Source: Aphelidium insulamus
Taxonomy: Eukaryota > Aphelidiomycota > Aphelidea > Aphelidiaceae
Direction: 5' to 3'
DNA: 64,000 nucleotides
NCBI GenBank assembly: GCA_036784855.1
Contig: JAZDSV010000046.1
Coordinates: 1 to 64,000 of the forward strand
Made by a program: the position numbers and the translations under genes. The notes under the pieces are model-generated. The model saw nothing but the letters and a program-made list of their open reading frames with translations. It was not told the origin of the DNA and did no database searches. This document shows, one piece after another, positions 21,201 to 31,603 of the stretch (its first letter is position 1; the number at the start of each line of letters is the position of its first letter).

Positions 21201-23322
21201 ATATTGCACAGCCAAACCTTGTCGCCGCCCGTGGAACATTCAAGCAGCACACATGGCCGTCCACCACTAGCACTGCCAATGCCATCATCGGGGAGCTGTA
21301 TCGAGATGGCACCATCCAGGATCATTTGTGGGCTGTTGTCAAGATCCCCTTCGCTACCATTCTCATCGGAATACCGCAGCGGCCCCGTGCACAATACAGT
21401 GGAGCGTCCACATCGTAGCGGGTAAACCAAACAGTCGTGCTCCGCATCGCAATTGAGATCAGCGGGCAACGTAACCAGGTGCGGGATACGCTGTGGCCGC
21501 GTGAACCCGATTATCCCGCTGTCGCCATCGTTGACAAAGATGCCCAGTTCAGCCAGTGCACGCTCACGCTCCGCAGCTATTGCCTGCGTGCGCCTCAACT
21601 TCTCTTCCCATGACTCATTCAGCTCGCTCATTAACTTCTCGGCCGTGCTCAGCTGATCGCGCAGCTCCTGAACAAGGGCGTGGTCCACGACACGCCTGCC
21701 GCCACCGCCACTATTAGCACCATCGATACTTAATTGACGCTGCAACTGCTCTTCTAATTGCGCCTGTTGCAACTGCAGCTGCTGCAGTGGCGATTGGCCA
21801 AACTGGGCCAGCTTGAGGCGCAGTTGTGCCACCTCGGCCTTCAGGTCGCGGATCATCCGGGCGTTCGGGTCCTCATTGACCACGGCCTGGTTGACAATCT
21901 TTTTCGCGCGGTCCGCATACCGCAGTGTCGACACGGATTCGTCCATGAACTGCTCGGCTGCAATTGGAATGTTATGCGATGCTTTGTAGATAACTTATTT
22001 ACATATAAACTACAGACAAGTATAGGCAACAAGAGCTTAACGCATTGCAAAAGCATTCATACCGGGGGACACGGTGGCAATGATTGCAGTTTTGGAGTTG
22101 CCGCCGAGACTGTCTTTCAGGAGCCAAGTGAGGACACTGTCTCGGTACGGCACATAGAACTGTGACTGTGATGCCTGCGAGGCGGACGCCTGGTCGGCCA
22201 GGGCAGAAATCACCTTGCCCAGCGTGGTCAGTGACTGATTGATATTGGCGCCCTCCTTGAGTCGATGGCCGGTGGCGCCCGTGGAATTGGCTCGCTCACT
22301 GCCAGCCAGATCCACCAAACACAGACGAGACACCTTCTCCGCGGTGAGTTCGGTGTCGGCGTCAAACTGGCGCTGTGTCAATATGATGGTGAATACGGCG
22401 TGCGAGCGGGACGACACGTCGTTCATGTTTGTGCTGGCCACGGTGCGTGCGCGATTCCCCTGGTCCATCAGCGACTGTATGTTGGCGTAGGATGAGACGG
22501 TCAACTTGGCCAGGTCTTCCACATACGGCCCGAGAGACGGGTGTTCTCGCACGCGCAAATTCTTTCCCGCCGGGTTCAGCAGATCCATTACTCGCTCGCA
22601 GCTATAAATAATTAGATGTTAATAACTGAAAGAAGTAACTTACTATATCTCCATGTAGCTAACTTGCACGTTGAATGAGACGTTCGAAGACTCTTGGTTG
22701 GACGCCGCTTTGTCAATCTGCTCAAACAACTCTTGACAAATGCGAGGTATCAGCCCTCGCTCCTCCTCGGACGTGTAGTCTCCCATCCTGCACGGATATG
22801 TATCACTTTTTTTGTTCACTTTGTAACTATATAAACGTACATGGTGTAGGATTTGCCGCTGCCAGTCTGTCCATACGCCATGATGGTCGAGTTGTAGCCC
22901 TGGAAGGCGTGGTGCAGCAACTCGCGGCCCAGATCGTCGTATATGGTTTGCTGAGTGGCTGCCGGTATCTGCGTGGCCGAGTACACGTGGTCGTACGTGA
23001 ATGTCTTGGTGGTCACCTCCTCGTCCGCAGCGCCGTCCGCGGAAACCCGCTCTTGCATAGAATGCCGACGCCGGCCACCAGTGGGCGATGGCGGCCCATT
23101 GCCGCTACTGTAATCCAGCAGTGGAGCGTGCGCGGTGATGGGAGAGTGTTGTTGACGCGCGGAAGTCTGCTGCCGGTATGCCGGCATTCTTCGCCGCTGC
23201 GTGACGATTATTTGACGCGCATTGGCCGTGTCCAGCACAGGCCTGCCGCCACCGCCCGGCTGCTCCAAAATCTCACGCTCGTTGAGCGGTCGGACTCGCA
23301 CCGCCACTTTGACCTGCGACAT
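18230..23322 (-). CDS. Kinesin-3 family motor (Unc-104/KIF1-like) with FHA and PH domains
   Basis: About six exons on the minus strand, starting [17 protein letters not shown] at 23322. The motor head has the P-loop [13 protein letters not shown], switch [14 protein letters not shown] and switch [17 protein letters not shown]. It continues to [12 protein letters not shown] with the neck [11 protein letters not shown] typical of kinesin-3. Introns fall after SYTM, after MEIY, inside the SPA codon of VSPAEQ and before the PH exon. A coiled coil, an FHA domain (about 21500-21100; [22 protein letters not shown]), KIF1B/DUF3694-type regions and a C-terminal PH domain ([32 protein letters not shown]) follow. 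About 1,600 residues. Unusual: the motor contains a roughly 75-residue insert (Arg/Ser/Pro-rich) between the first beta strands and the FTYDHVY strand. The protein should carry membrane vesicles toward microtubule plus ends, binding lipid through PH. Confidence 0.92.
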
Positions 23323-23558
23323 GGCGGCTCTAATAAGTCAGTTCTACTCAAGATTATCGTGCGAACACGGAGCGCTTTATGTAATCAAAAATAATTAGGG
23401 GTAAGCGTGAGCTGCATCTGATTGGCTAATGGATTGATCATGAAAGCCACAGAGAGGTGACCAAAGCAAGCATTTGTATTAGCATCAGCTCATTAGCATC
23501 GAAAAACACCGCAAAATTTATTTATATATGCAAAAGCTTACGTAGCATACAACGTGTC
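23323..23558. other. Intergenic upstream of kinesin
   Basis: AT-rich; presumably holds the kinesin promoter. No distinct element assigned. Confidence 0.4.
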
Positions 23559-24315
23559 TCAGGACCGGGCCATGGCAAACGACTTGAGCTCCATTTCCAA
23601 TAGGGCCCACATGAATTCGACACGCACATCGAGAGAAAAAACAGTAGTATTTGACTCAAACACTCGGCCAATTTCAAATTTTGAATTCCTCTCATTCTGC
23701 GTCACGAGCAGCTCGGATCCGACTACCATGCCCGTCAAATCGTCAATTTTCCGCTCATAAATAGGTGAATAACTTTCTCCTTTGCTCAATTCAGAGCTTC
23801 CAGGCGCATAATCCAGCTGAAGTGCGTGCAGACTCGTCTTAAACAACTTGAGGTCCTCATCGATCACAATTTCCGGCGCATGCAAAGTAATGCTAACGGT
23901 AATGCCTGATAAAGGAGGCTCAGGCTGCACTGTCAAGACAACCGTAATTGGGTGCAAAACCAGTTGTGGTCCCGGCTAAATGAGTAATGCACGGCGGCCT
24001 GACCATACCCTACACAATCTTAGAACGCGGATATACTAATTTCGGGAAAGACCGTGTAATCGTACACATCTTTAAATGCGGCCGTAAGCTGCTTGCAGTC
24101 GATGTCTGCACCAACGTCGTTGTCGGCATAGTAGACGCACAGCAATATGATGGACGGCCCAGAGAAACTGACGTTCCGGGAATATTTTCTGCCGCATTTT
24201 CTGTACGCTTTGAGAAATCATATCATTGAATGTTGGGCAAGGTGGCGGGGACGCAGCTGGTTCGCTGCCAGGTAAGGCTGTCGAGATTGCGGTTAAATTC
24301 TCCATCAGGACAAGT
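23559..24315 (-). CDS. Uncharacterised gene or gene remnant, weak caspase-like hint
   Basis: The minus strand carries three coding-looking pieces. The first starts at the ATG near 24302 (MENLTAISTALPGSEP) and runs into KMRQKI. In a different frame, about 24180-24040, comes SIILLCVYYADNDVGADIDC then KQLTAAFKDVYDYTVF. A 132-residue frame follows at 23559-23957 (MHPITVVLTVQPEPP to KSFAMARS). The spacing would allow introns, but I could not place splice sites that join all three, so a frameshifted remnant is equally possible. The D.GADIDC..L..AF pattern recalls the N-terminal part of caspase-like (C14) domains, but no catalytic His-Gly or Cys motif is visible. Function unknown. Confidence 0.3.
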
Positions 24316-24424
24316 AAAACAGTTTCTGCCAACAATAATATATAATCTGTACCATATATGGGATTTTTCTAACATGCCTTACGCCTACATAACAGAATCT
24401 TAGTATCTGCATGCATGTGCTCTA

Positions 24425-25449
24425 TTAAAGCTTAAATTCGCTGACATCCAGGCCAACCTCTAGTTGCCCTTCTGCCTGGATTGACATGCGTTCCACAAAG
24501 TTGGTCTCTGCACAAAACATACACACATATTAATCAAAATAGAGCATGATTAAGCAAGCACATACGTTTCCCCTTCTTCAGCGCCTTCATCTGTCGAATA
24601 AAGGTGGCAAAGTTGGACTCGATATCCGCGGCCGACATTTCCACCTGCACATATAAAATTCCGCACAGGTTTTGATTTATACATATATGGGCATACCTTG
24701 GCGAGCACGGCCGAGATGAAACCATTGACGTCCGTCTTGAAGATCACGGCGTCTGCTTGCTGGCGCATCGCAGTGGCCACATCCGTGGTCAGCGTGCCCT
24801 TCTTGGCGGTGGGCATGAGACCGCGTGGACCCAGCACGCGTGCAAGCGGTGCCAAGTGCGGCATCATGCTCGGGGTCGCTATCAGACGGTCAAACTGCAG
24901 TGAGCCGTCGCTGATGCCATCGACAAGTTCCGTGCCGCCGACAATATCCGCCCCGGCTTCACGCGCCTCATCCGCCTCCTTGCCCTGCACAACGATATAT
25001 CAACATATATTGCAATTTATAATACTGTACGTATACAATATACATACAATTCATAATAATGCACGTACGGTGGCCAGTACAAGCGTGCGAATCTTCATGA
25101 AGCTGACTGGGAGCGGGACTGTGCCGCGCAAGTCACGCACATTTGCATCGTCCGCGCGGCATTGCACGTGCAGCGCCACCATGGGTTTTCCGGCATGTCC
25201 AACCGCCAGCGATCGCACCACGTGTATGGCTTCACGTAGCGGCAACTGTGCCTCGGGAATGCTGTTGACTGCCGCGTCCGCCGCCGTATCTGCCTTATCG
25301 GTTGCAGCGGCCTCACTTGCGGTTGGTGGCGCGGTGGCGTGGGTTGCAGCTGCGGGCTGGGCAGAGAAGGCGGCGCGCTGAAGCAGCGGTGAGCGCCACG
25401 CATAGGACGGCCTGGTGGCGCAGAGTGCAAGGCGACGCGTTGCCAGCAT
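24425..25449 (-). CDS. MRPL1: Mitochondrial large-subunit ribosomal protein uL1m
   Basis: Four exons on the minus strand: 25449-25069, 24984-24697, 24644-24566 and 24507-24425, about 276 residues. The start MLATRRLALCATRPSYAW is a mitochondrial targeting sequence, with an Ala/Thr-rich linker after it. L1 motifs: PLREAIHVVRSLAV, a V.LHVQC strand, the hallmark ATPSMMPHLAPLARVLGPRG then LMPTAKKGTLT, ADAVIFKTDVNGFISAVLAK and NFATFIRQMKALK. uL1 forms the L1 stalk that moves E-site tRNA. The start is close to the divergent start at 25488, leaving only 38 bp between the two genes. Confidence 0.9.
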
Positions 25450-25487
25450 GCTTATTTTTTTCTGATCTGCAAACTCACAGAATTGCC

Positions 25488-25991
25488 ATGGCCAATGAAT
25501 TGCCTTCGAGCGTACGCGGCCAGTCAGCTTGCCGAGGCATGCACCATCTAACTCACTCTGTGCAGGAGCTGCTGCGTGCAATCCGGCGCAATATAGATCA
25601 TTGGTGTGCGGCGGGAACTGGCGGCGATGATGCCGGAATACCAGAAGGCGCGCCTCCTCCAGAAAGGCAGCCCATGGAATTCGACTGGGATCGCTGTGAC
25701 CCGACCGTTCTGCTGGCTTTTGGTGCGCTCATTTGTCCTAGTAGTAGTAACCACATGCTTACACGGAATGTAGGCGTGTTTGTGCAAGAGTTTGTGCGAT
25801 TTCATGCCGACAGATTTGTCATGCCAGACAATAATGACGGCGACGATGATGGTGATGAGAGTGGTGTTGATGATGAAGACAAGGATGAAGTGCAAGGCAA
25901 CTCAATACAACTTGAGTCCAACGAACAGCTGGATGAGGATGCTAGTAGTTCTGGAACGGACAGCACTAACGTTGTTATTAACGATGTGTAA
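25488..25991 (+). CDS. Unknown acidic-tailed protein
   Basis: A single-exon frame of 167 residues from ATG 25488. A longer in-frame start further upstream would run into the uL1m gene and is rejected. The N-terminal two thirds is helical in character (HSVQELLRAIRRNIDHW, DPTVLLAFGALI, NVGVFVQEFVRFHADRF), with an Asp/Glu/Asn-rich tail. The alternation of short amphipathic helices is reminiscent of histone-fold-like small chromatin proteins, but nothing decisive is seen. It is divergent from uL1m and may share its promoter. Confidence 0.5.
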   Translation: MANELPSSVRGQSACRGMHHLTHSVQELLRAIRRNIDHWCAAGTGGDDAGIPEGAPPPERQPMEFDWDRCDPTVLLAFGALICPSSSNHMLTRNVGVFVQEFVRFHADRFVMPDNNDGDDDGDESGVDDEDKDEVQGNSIQLESNEQLDEDASSSGTDSTNVVINDV

Positions 25992-26189
25992 ATAGACGAG
26001 TGAAACTGTTCTATCTGCTTGTGTACAGAATGTTATGTGCTTTTGAACAGAAGCAGCTTCCAGCAATTCGTCCATAGAATCCAAGGCTCTGCAATCACGC
26101 GACTGACCAATCATGTGCAAGTGTTGGTGTTACCAGTGCTACATACGCATTGCAATTGGCAATCGTGTATTTGCCGCAACACTGCAACC

Positions 26190-27728
26190 ATGTCTCGGAC
26201 AACTAGACATGCCGCATCTAGTGGCAGTGCACAACAACAACAGCAATCAACACCACAACAACAAGTATTACGATATGACCAGCAAGATGCACTAGAGACA
26301 CCGCTGTTTGACAGTGTGGTGTTCAGTCCGGTGGGCGAGGACTACTGTCACGATGCAGAGCTGTCGTCGTCTGTCTTCGTTGAAGCGCCAGAACCACCAC
26401 TGACAGCGACAGAGCCGCCACAGCAGCAGCAGCAGTCAACACCTCACAGCAGTATTCAGTTGGCGGTCCATGCCATACGTGAGCATATACGCGAGTTGCG
26501 TCGACGTGATATCGCGCTACCTACGCCGCCACATACAGCTACTAGTAGCGGTACATCCCGGCAGCCGCTACTGCACGTGGAGACACGCGTCCACCTACAG
26601 TCTAGCCACGGACACGGTCACGTTCAGCTGCAGCCAGACACCGCGCACCATGCCCCGGCCGTCATTGTCACACGGCATGACGGTGGTGGCGGTGGTGGTG
26701 GCAGTGCCGTGAGTAGCGCCGTCAGCAGCGCATACCCACCCGCCAACACGCCCAACATCCAGAGCACGGCAGTGACACCGCGTCACCCACGCGCCACCCC
26801 GGTCTACTCCTCGCTGTCCAACACGCCACAGCAGCACCACTCGCCCACCCTGCGACACCGTGCGGCGAGTGCCGGTGTCGACCTCGGTGACGTCGATGTA
26901 GAGCAAGCATTCCACGACCAGTTCAGCCGGCGAGTACTGTCTGACCTGCAGCGGCTGGTGGCAGATGGTGGCGTCTCTGCTGGGGACAGTAACAGTAGCC
27001 ATCTCGGTGAAAGAACCGCTGCTGCACGGCCACCCCTTACTACTGACGTGGGTGGCCATGATGATGGCGGTGGTCGGGGTGCCCGTCTGCAGCGCCGCCT
27101 GGATGCCATGGACACGCCCAACAGACGCGTGGCTCCCACGGACACCGTGCCCATTGTCAATGACTACGGCGATGACCTACCCGGTGTGCACACCGGCACC
27201 GAGCGCCCTACACAGCTGCAGCTTGCCCGTGGCCGGCCACACCTGCGCGACAGGATACGACGGATCACGTGGCGGCTGACAGAGTCCCACACAGAGACGC
27301 AGTCGGACCTGGTGACTTCGGCTGCCGCTAGTGCCGATGTTGATGATGCGGCGCCTGATGGCATCTTTGCAGGCATCCACGGCGGCATCGACATCATGAA
27401 CATTGACACGGAGACATCGCGCAATCACAGCCGCGCCGACTCGATGGTCACATTGGCGGCGGTGGTGGACAGAAGGCGACACGTGCTGGACCAGATGCTG
27501 CGACATGAGCAAGAGTTCTGGAAGGATGTGGCGGAGCGCTACGGCGACGGCACGCACGCCGTCGAAACACTGGACCCGTACGTGGCACAGCACATGGCTG
27601 CCAGCTGCAGTTGCGGCGATGGCTGCATAATGTGCCTGCACGATCTGTCGGCCGAACTGTTTGACCGCGATGGCAACTTGTTGGTGGCGGCGCGACAGCC
27701 GGCGTCCGAGGAACCCGTGGGTCGTTGA
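26190..27728 (+). CDS. Large low-complexity protein, unknown
   Basis: A single long exon, 512 residues from ATG 26190 (MSRTTRHAASSGS). Gln-rich blocks, Pro/Thr-rich stretches and a Gly run (VTRHDGGGGGGG) fill the N-terminal half. The second half has more structured pieces: VDLGDVDVEQAFHDQFSRRV, LRDRIRRITWRL and LDQMLRHEQEFWKDVAERYG. Near the C-terminus is a Cys/His cluster, QHMAASCSCGDGCIMCLHDL, which could bind a metal. No family is recognised. The long open frame and steady codon use support a real gene. Confidence 0.6.
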   Translation: MSRTTRHAASSGSAQQQQQSTPQQQVLRYDQQDALETPLFDSVVFSPVGEDYCHDAELSSSVFVEAPEPPLTATEPPQQQQQSTPHSSIQLAVHAIREHIRELRRRDIALPTPPHTATSSGTSRQPLLHVETRVHLQSSHGHGHVQLQPDTAHHAPAVIVTRHDGGGGGGGSAVSSAVSSAYPPANTPNIQSTAVTPRHPRATPVYSSLSNTPQQHHSPTLRHRAASAGVDLGDVDVEQAFHDQFSRRVLSDLQRLVADGGVSAGDSNSSHLGERTAAARPPLTTDVGGHDDGGGRGARLQRRLDAMDTPNRRVAPTDTVPIVNDYGDDLPGVHTGTERPTQLQLARGRPHLRDRIRRITWRLTESHTETQSDLVTSAAASADVDDAAPDGIFAGIHGGIDIMNIDTETSRNHSRADSMVTLAAVVDRRRHVLDQMLRHEQEFWKDVAERYGDGTHAVETLDPYVAQHMAASCSCGDGCIMCLHDLSAELFDRDGNLLVAARQPASEEPVGR

Positions 27729-27817
27729 TACAAATGGAATTTACATTAATATAAGCTGCTGTACATTTATATTTATTGTGGCCGAGAACTTGTTGTATGT
27801 AGGCGTCTCTTAATTAA

Positions 27818-29256
27818 TCAACAGAACTACATATTATATCAGTGAGAGTACTATAATAGGTATTCATGCGCACCTTCCACCGGTTGTTGCAATTAACACA
27901 TGTCACAAACGTGGTCTGTAAACATTAATATGTGTTGTCACTATGCCATCCAGCACTCACCATCGGTTCGTCCGCGCTCCTGGTCTGCATCTGATAGTAG
28001 CGGCATTTCCTTTGACGGCACCGGCCACACTTGAACATGTCTGTCTCGGCCTCCTGCGGCGTGGCGCCTCTGGCATTGAACAGATTCTCCTCGCGCAGCT
28101 TGTCCTCCTCCGCCAGCCGCTCCCGGCTCTTCATCTCATCCGCGGTCATGGTGCAAAACTCCTTGATGCTGAGACTGCCGCACAGCACACGCAGTCTCAG
28201 TGTGGGATTGCTCTGGTCGCGCAGATTCAGGAATAGTGATCGGATCTTCTCGCGGTACGCTGCGCTGCTGGACTGCCCGCCCGACACCTGTTTGAACACT
28301 TGTGCCTCGATGCCCACCGCCTTGGCCGAGACTATCACGGTGTCGGCATCGGTGTTGGATGCCAGTGCAGTGTATATGATGTCGGCAGATTTGTCTCTTA
28401 TAGCGTCCTTGGTGCTCGGCAGGACAACCTGGTCCAATTTTGCTGTGCGATTTGACGCGTCTATGGGCGGTGTTCAGTAATGAATATTATTGGATACATA
28501 TGTAGATAGAATATACATTTATATATACTATCTATACATAGCATAGTATAGAGAACACATAAACTGACCAGACACGATGCGAATGCCATCCATCTCGGCC
28601 AAAGTGGCTGATGCCGGTCCATTGCTGCCGTCATCCACGCCGCCGCCGTCAGCAGCAACAACACCAGAAGCAGCCACCGCTCCTACAGACACTTGCGTGG
28701 TAGCCTTGCTGTCTGTCGTTTGCACAGGCAACAACAGGCCACCCACAGCTACAGGAGGGCTGGATGCGGCGGGCTGGCCAGTCTCGGACGCCGTCGACTG
28801 CGCAGACCGCCGTGACTCTTCACTGGCGGCTGTGCTCTCCCGCTGATGCAGCTTGCTCTGCTGCTTCTTCTTGCTGGCTGACGACGGGGGCGCCGGCGCG
28901 CTGGCAATGTCCAGCTTCCACTTCTTGATGACGGCGCGGGCACGCTCGCCCAGCTTGGGGTCGTCGTGCTTGCGCAGTCTATTGACCACAATGCCTGCCT
29001 CGGTCTTCTACACCCACCCGCCAGGTTAGACAGACAGTAGCACGGAGAGTATGCTTACGTACTGCAAGCATTGACGAGTCCACCGTCACCTGTTCCAGTT
29101 GGTCCAGCAGGGACATGATCACCTACAGGTGTGCATGAAATAAGCACGGCAGACAGCTTTTTGACGCACCACATCATCACTTACCGTCACCTTGCCGGCG
29201 CCCTGAAGCTCTTTGGCGAGATCGCGCTTGAGTTCTGCTAGCCTCGTCGTAGCCAT
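27818..29256 (-). CDS. TCEA1: Transcription elongation factor TFIIS
   Basis: About six exons on the minus strand from ATG 29256 (MATTRLAELKRDLAKEL). An N-terminal LW/TFIIS-N bundle (VVNRLRKHDDPKLGERARAV then IKKWK) is followed by a Ser/Ala/Val-rich linker. The central domain has REKIRSLFLNLRDQ, NPTLRLRVLCGSLS and MTADEMKSRERLAEED. The C-terminal zinc ribbon has FKCGRCRQRKCRYYQMQTRS with the acidic ADEPM hairpin, then TTFVTCVNCNNRWK. The Asp-Glu pair of the hairpin stimulates transcript cleavage by stalled Pol II. Reading straight on from RWK gives about 15 extra residues; removing a 47-nt GTGCGC...TATGTAG intron instead gives RWK-FC-stop, exactly the family C-terminus, so the last exon codes for only Phe-Cys. 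Confidence 0.92.
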
Positions 29257-29889
29257 TTCGGTGTGATAGAGTGGATTTACACTCGAGCGCACTTGGCAAT
29301 CATATATGTACCACGCAAGGGTGCATATATATCGTCTTGTATTTACAACTTCAACCATCGTCTTCCACGAAGTCTAAGCGATTTTTACTTCTCATCTACA
29401 GCATGCCAGCTAAATACGGACGCGTAGACATGTGGATGATTTACTTTCTATGGTTTCGATGCTGGTGTGTTATGTCCGAGTTATGTTTGTGTACATGCGC
29501 ACCGTCTGAAGTGCAACTCTGACGGCATCGGTGCGGCTAAAGGATCGGTTTATAAACTGGTGCCGACTCTGTCAAAGAGTCATTGCTTGTGAAAGATCTC
29601 TTCGATCTCTTCATCTCGATGTCGTAATTTATTCGGATGGCGTGATATTGTTCAGTTTCAACAGGCCCGCAGTTGGATCGACAGCATGAACGCGGAAGTA
29701 GCAATGAAAATTGATGTAGATAAGCACACTGTTAAGAGTGCATGCCGATATCCGTGTGGGAATGGTCTTGACAACCACTCTTGGCAACTGTAAACTGTGA
29801 GATATAAATAGTACTCTTCACCTGTCGCCGCGAACACCGACCTCATCCTTCAACCCCCAAGTCTATCCCCAGCAGTAACACCACGCATC
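29257..29889. other. Intergenic region with TATA box
   Basis: Promoter region of the divergent TFIIS and 29890 genes. No gene is supported here. A TATA element is listed separately. Confidence 0.5.
29801..29812 (+). promoter_or_regulatory. TATA box (GATATAAATAGT)
   Basis: The sequence GAGATATAAATAGTAC lies about 80 nt before ATG 29890, in good position for a core promoter on the plus strand. Confidence 0.6.
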
Positions 29890-30848
29890 ATGACAATCGA
29901 CTATAGTCACGGTTGTCAGCCACTGAGTGTATTCCGCACCGGCAAACTCCGATACCGCACCCTGCCGCCTGTACCCACAAACAACATCATCCTTGGCGAC
30001 AGTGCGTCGTTCTGGGCAAATCGACCCGCAGCCGTTACCGCACCGCCTCCGAACTGGGATGTGGCGCTGATCCATCCGGACGTGACACCCGCCACTGAAA
30101 CTGTTTTACAACGCCGTCTCCCACGCCGCCTTCACGCCGCCCACTATCCGCCGCTTATCCGAGTAGTGCGGCTTCCATTCCGCCCTGACGCCGTCTACAA
30201 GCGTCAGCACCGCCGCCGCCATCGACACTTCTGACTGCCACCAACACTGATGATGACAAGGCGGCAAAGAAGGCCCGCGAGCGAAAAAAGAAAAAGGTGG
30301 CCGCAATACATGCAAAAATGGACGAGTACTTTGGCGAGCTGGCCGCGGAAGAGCGCTACCACCAGCTCAAACTCGAGGCAAACCTTTATGAAGCGATGCA
30401 AGACAGCCCCACGATACTGCGTGTACGTAGCGGGAAACCAAGAAACTCATTCAGCCGCACGGAAGTCAAGACAAAAATGCAACAATTAAAGGCAAAACTG
30501 CGCACTGTTCAGACACGGATGAGGCAAGGTCTACCGATACCAGCACCGAATAGTGACGACGATGTGCGCACGCTGTACGAGGTAGAGTGCGAGCAAGACG
30601 ATGATACGGTGCCTGTAGCCGCCACGGGTATCATGGCGATATTGAAGCTGAAACTATTTGGACGGCACCAGGCTTTCGCTAATCAGCCGCCAAATCTGCA
30701 TGTACGCTGGGCCGACCAAGTGGTTGTTCGCCGGACCTGGCTACCAAAATTGTTTCGCCTTCGCTTTCGCCTTACTCGCACTACCGCCGCACTGGCTAGC
30801 AACACGGCGCTGCAACCAGTACTAGTGGAACCGGCCACTGCACGATAG
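29890..30848 (+). CDS. Unknown coiled-coil protein, two frames joined by intron or frameshift
   Basis: The first part (ATG 29890, MTIDYSHGCQPLSVFRTGKL) is Pro-rich and stays open to 30234. The second part lies in another frame and is open from about 30186 to 30848. It contains a Lys/Arg/Glu-rich stretch (TDDDKAAKKARERKKKK), a helical region (KMDEYFGELAAEERYHQLKL, KTKMQQLKAKLRTVQTRM) and a basic tail rich in Arg/Leu. A short intron between about 30160 and 30200 is the most likely link, but I could not find a donor/acceptor pair of the right phase, so a frameshift remains possible. No known domain. Confidence 0.45.
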
Positions 30849-31199
30849 TATGTGGCCAGTCAGGTGAAAAAATATAGATCCAGACATTTTCACAATTCAT
30901 GTGACAATATATATTCTCCTATAGACCTACCGTATGGCACTGCATTTGTACGTGTTACCTGTGAAATGGGATGTGCGAAACTGACAAACAGTTGGTTCCA
31001 TGTCAGTCGTTGCCACCATTGTAGACTGTACTGCAAATTGCCTGCTGTAGTATTTGTTGCCATGGCAAGCAACACATCAGCCCACACAACAAACATCAAA
31101 TACAGGAGCTACAAATAATTAACGCTCCTTCCCTTGCCCGCCCATCTCCTTGCCTTGCCTTTCCTAGCACCACCACCACCACTACCGCTGTATCAAACA
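30849..31199. other. Intergenic, no gene recognised
   Basis: Short open frames only. A pyrimidine-rich block with CCACCA repeats (31130-31190) lies directly before the next start and may be a promoter initiator region. Confidence 0.4.
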
Positions 31200-31603
31200 A
31201 TGCTTTCCTGCAACAATATCGCAATCGACGATTCCACTCACGCAGTTGCCACTGTGGCCTCACTGACGGTCACCGGGAACAACCCTGACCGCAAGCCGCG
31301 ACGGTAAGTGTATCCAGCGGTCGTTGAATTTTATCTTGATTCCTTGCCAGCTTTCGCCCTTGGAAGTTCATTAAGCGCGGTAAGCGCTGGCTGCAACACC
31401 GCCTCTCGCTGGTCCGCAACAAGAGGCGGGCCTCGGCATTCACGGTGTATCCGGAAGACGACACAGAGCTGGCGCAGGACGACGCGGCCTGGGAGCTCCA
31501 GCTGGAAATCGAGTGGATGCTGCTCAAGTCACAGCAGCGTGGCTCTCTGGACTCCCAGGCAACGCTTGTGCCGAGCAGCGCCGTCTCTGCCGCGTCCATC
31601 TGA
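31200..31603 (+). CDS. Small basic protein with amphipathic helix, unknown
   Basis: Two exons, 31200-31303 and 31351-31603, joined by a 47-nt GTAAGT...CCAG intron; 118 residues. The spliced protein begins MLSCNNIAIDDSTHAVATVA. It then has a basic segment (FRPWKFIKRGKRWLQHRLSL) and an acidic helix (DTELAQDDAAWELQLEIEW). A clean splice and intact frame over both exons support a real gene even though no family is recognised. The basic-then-acidic layout is similar to the preceding gene, which may be a distant relative. Confidence 0.5.

Noticed and set aside
30852-31118. Open frame between 30.85 and 31.12 kb
   Set aside because: It has no ATG near its start, no domain and no splice partner.
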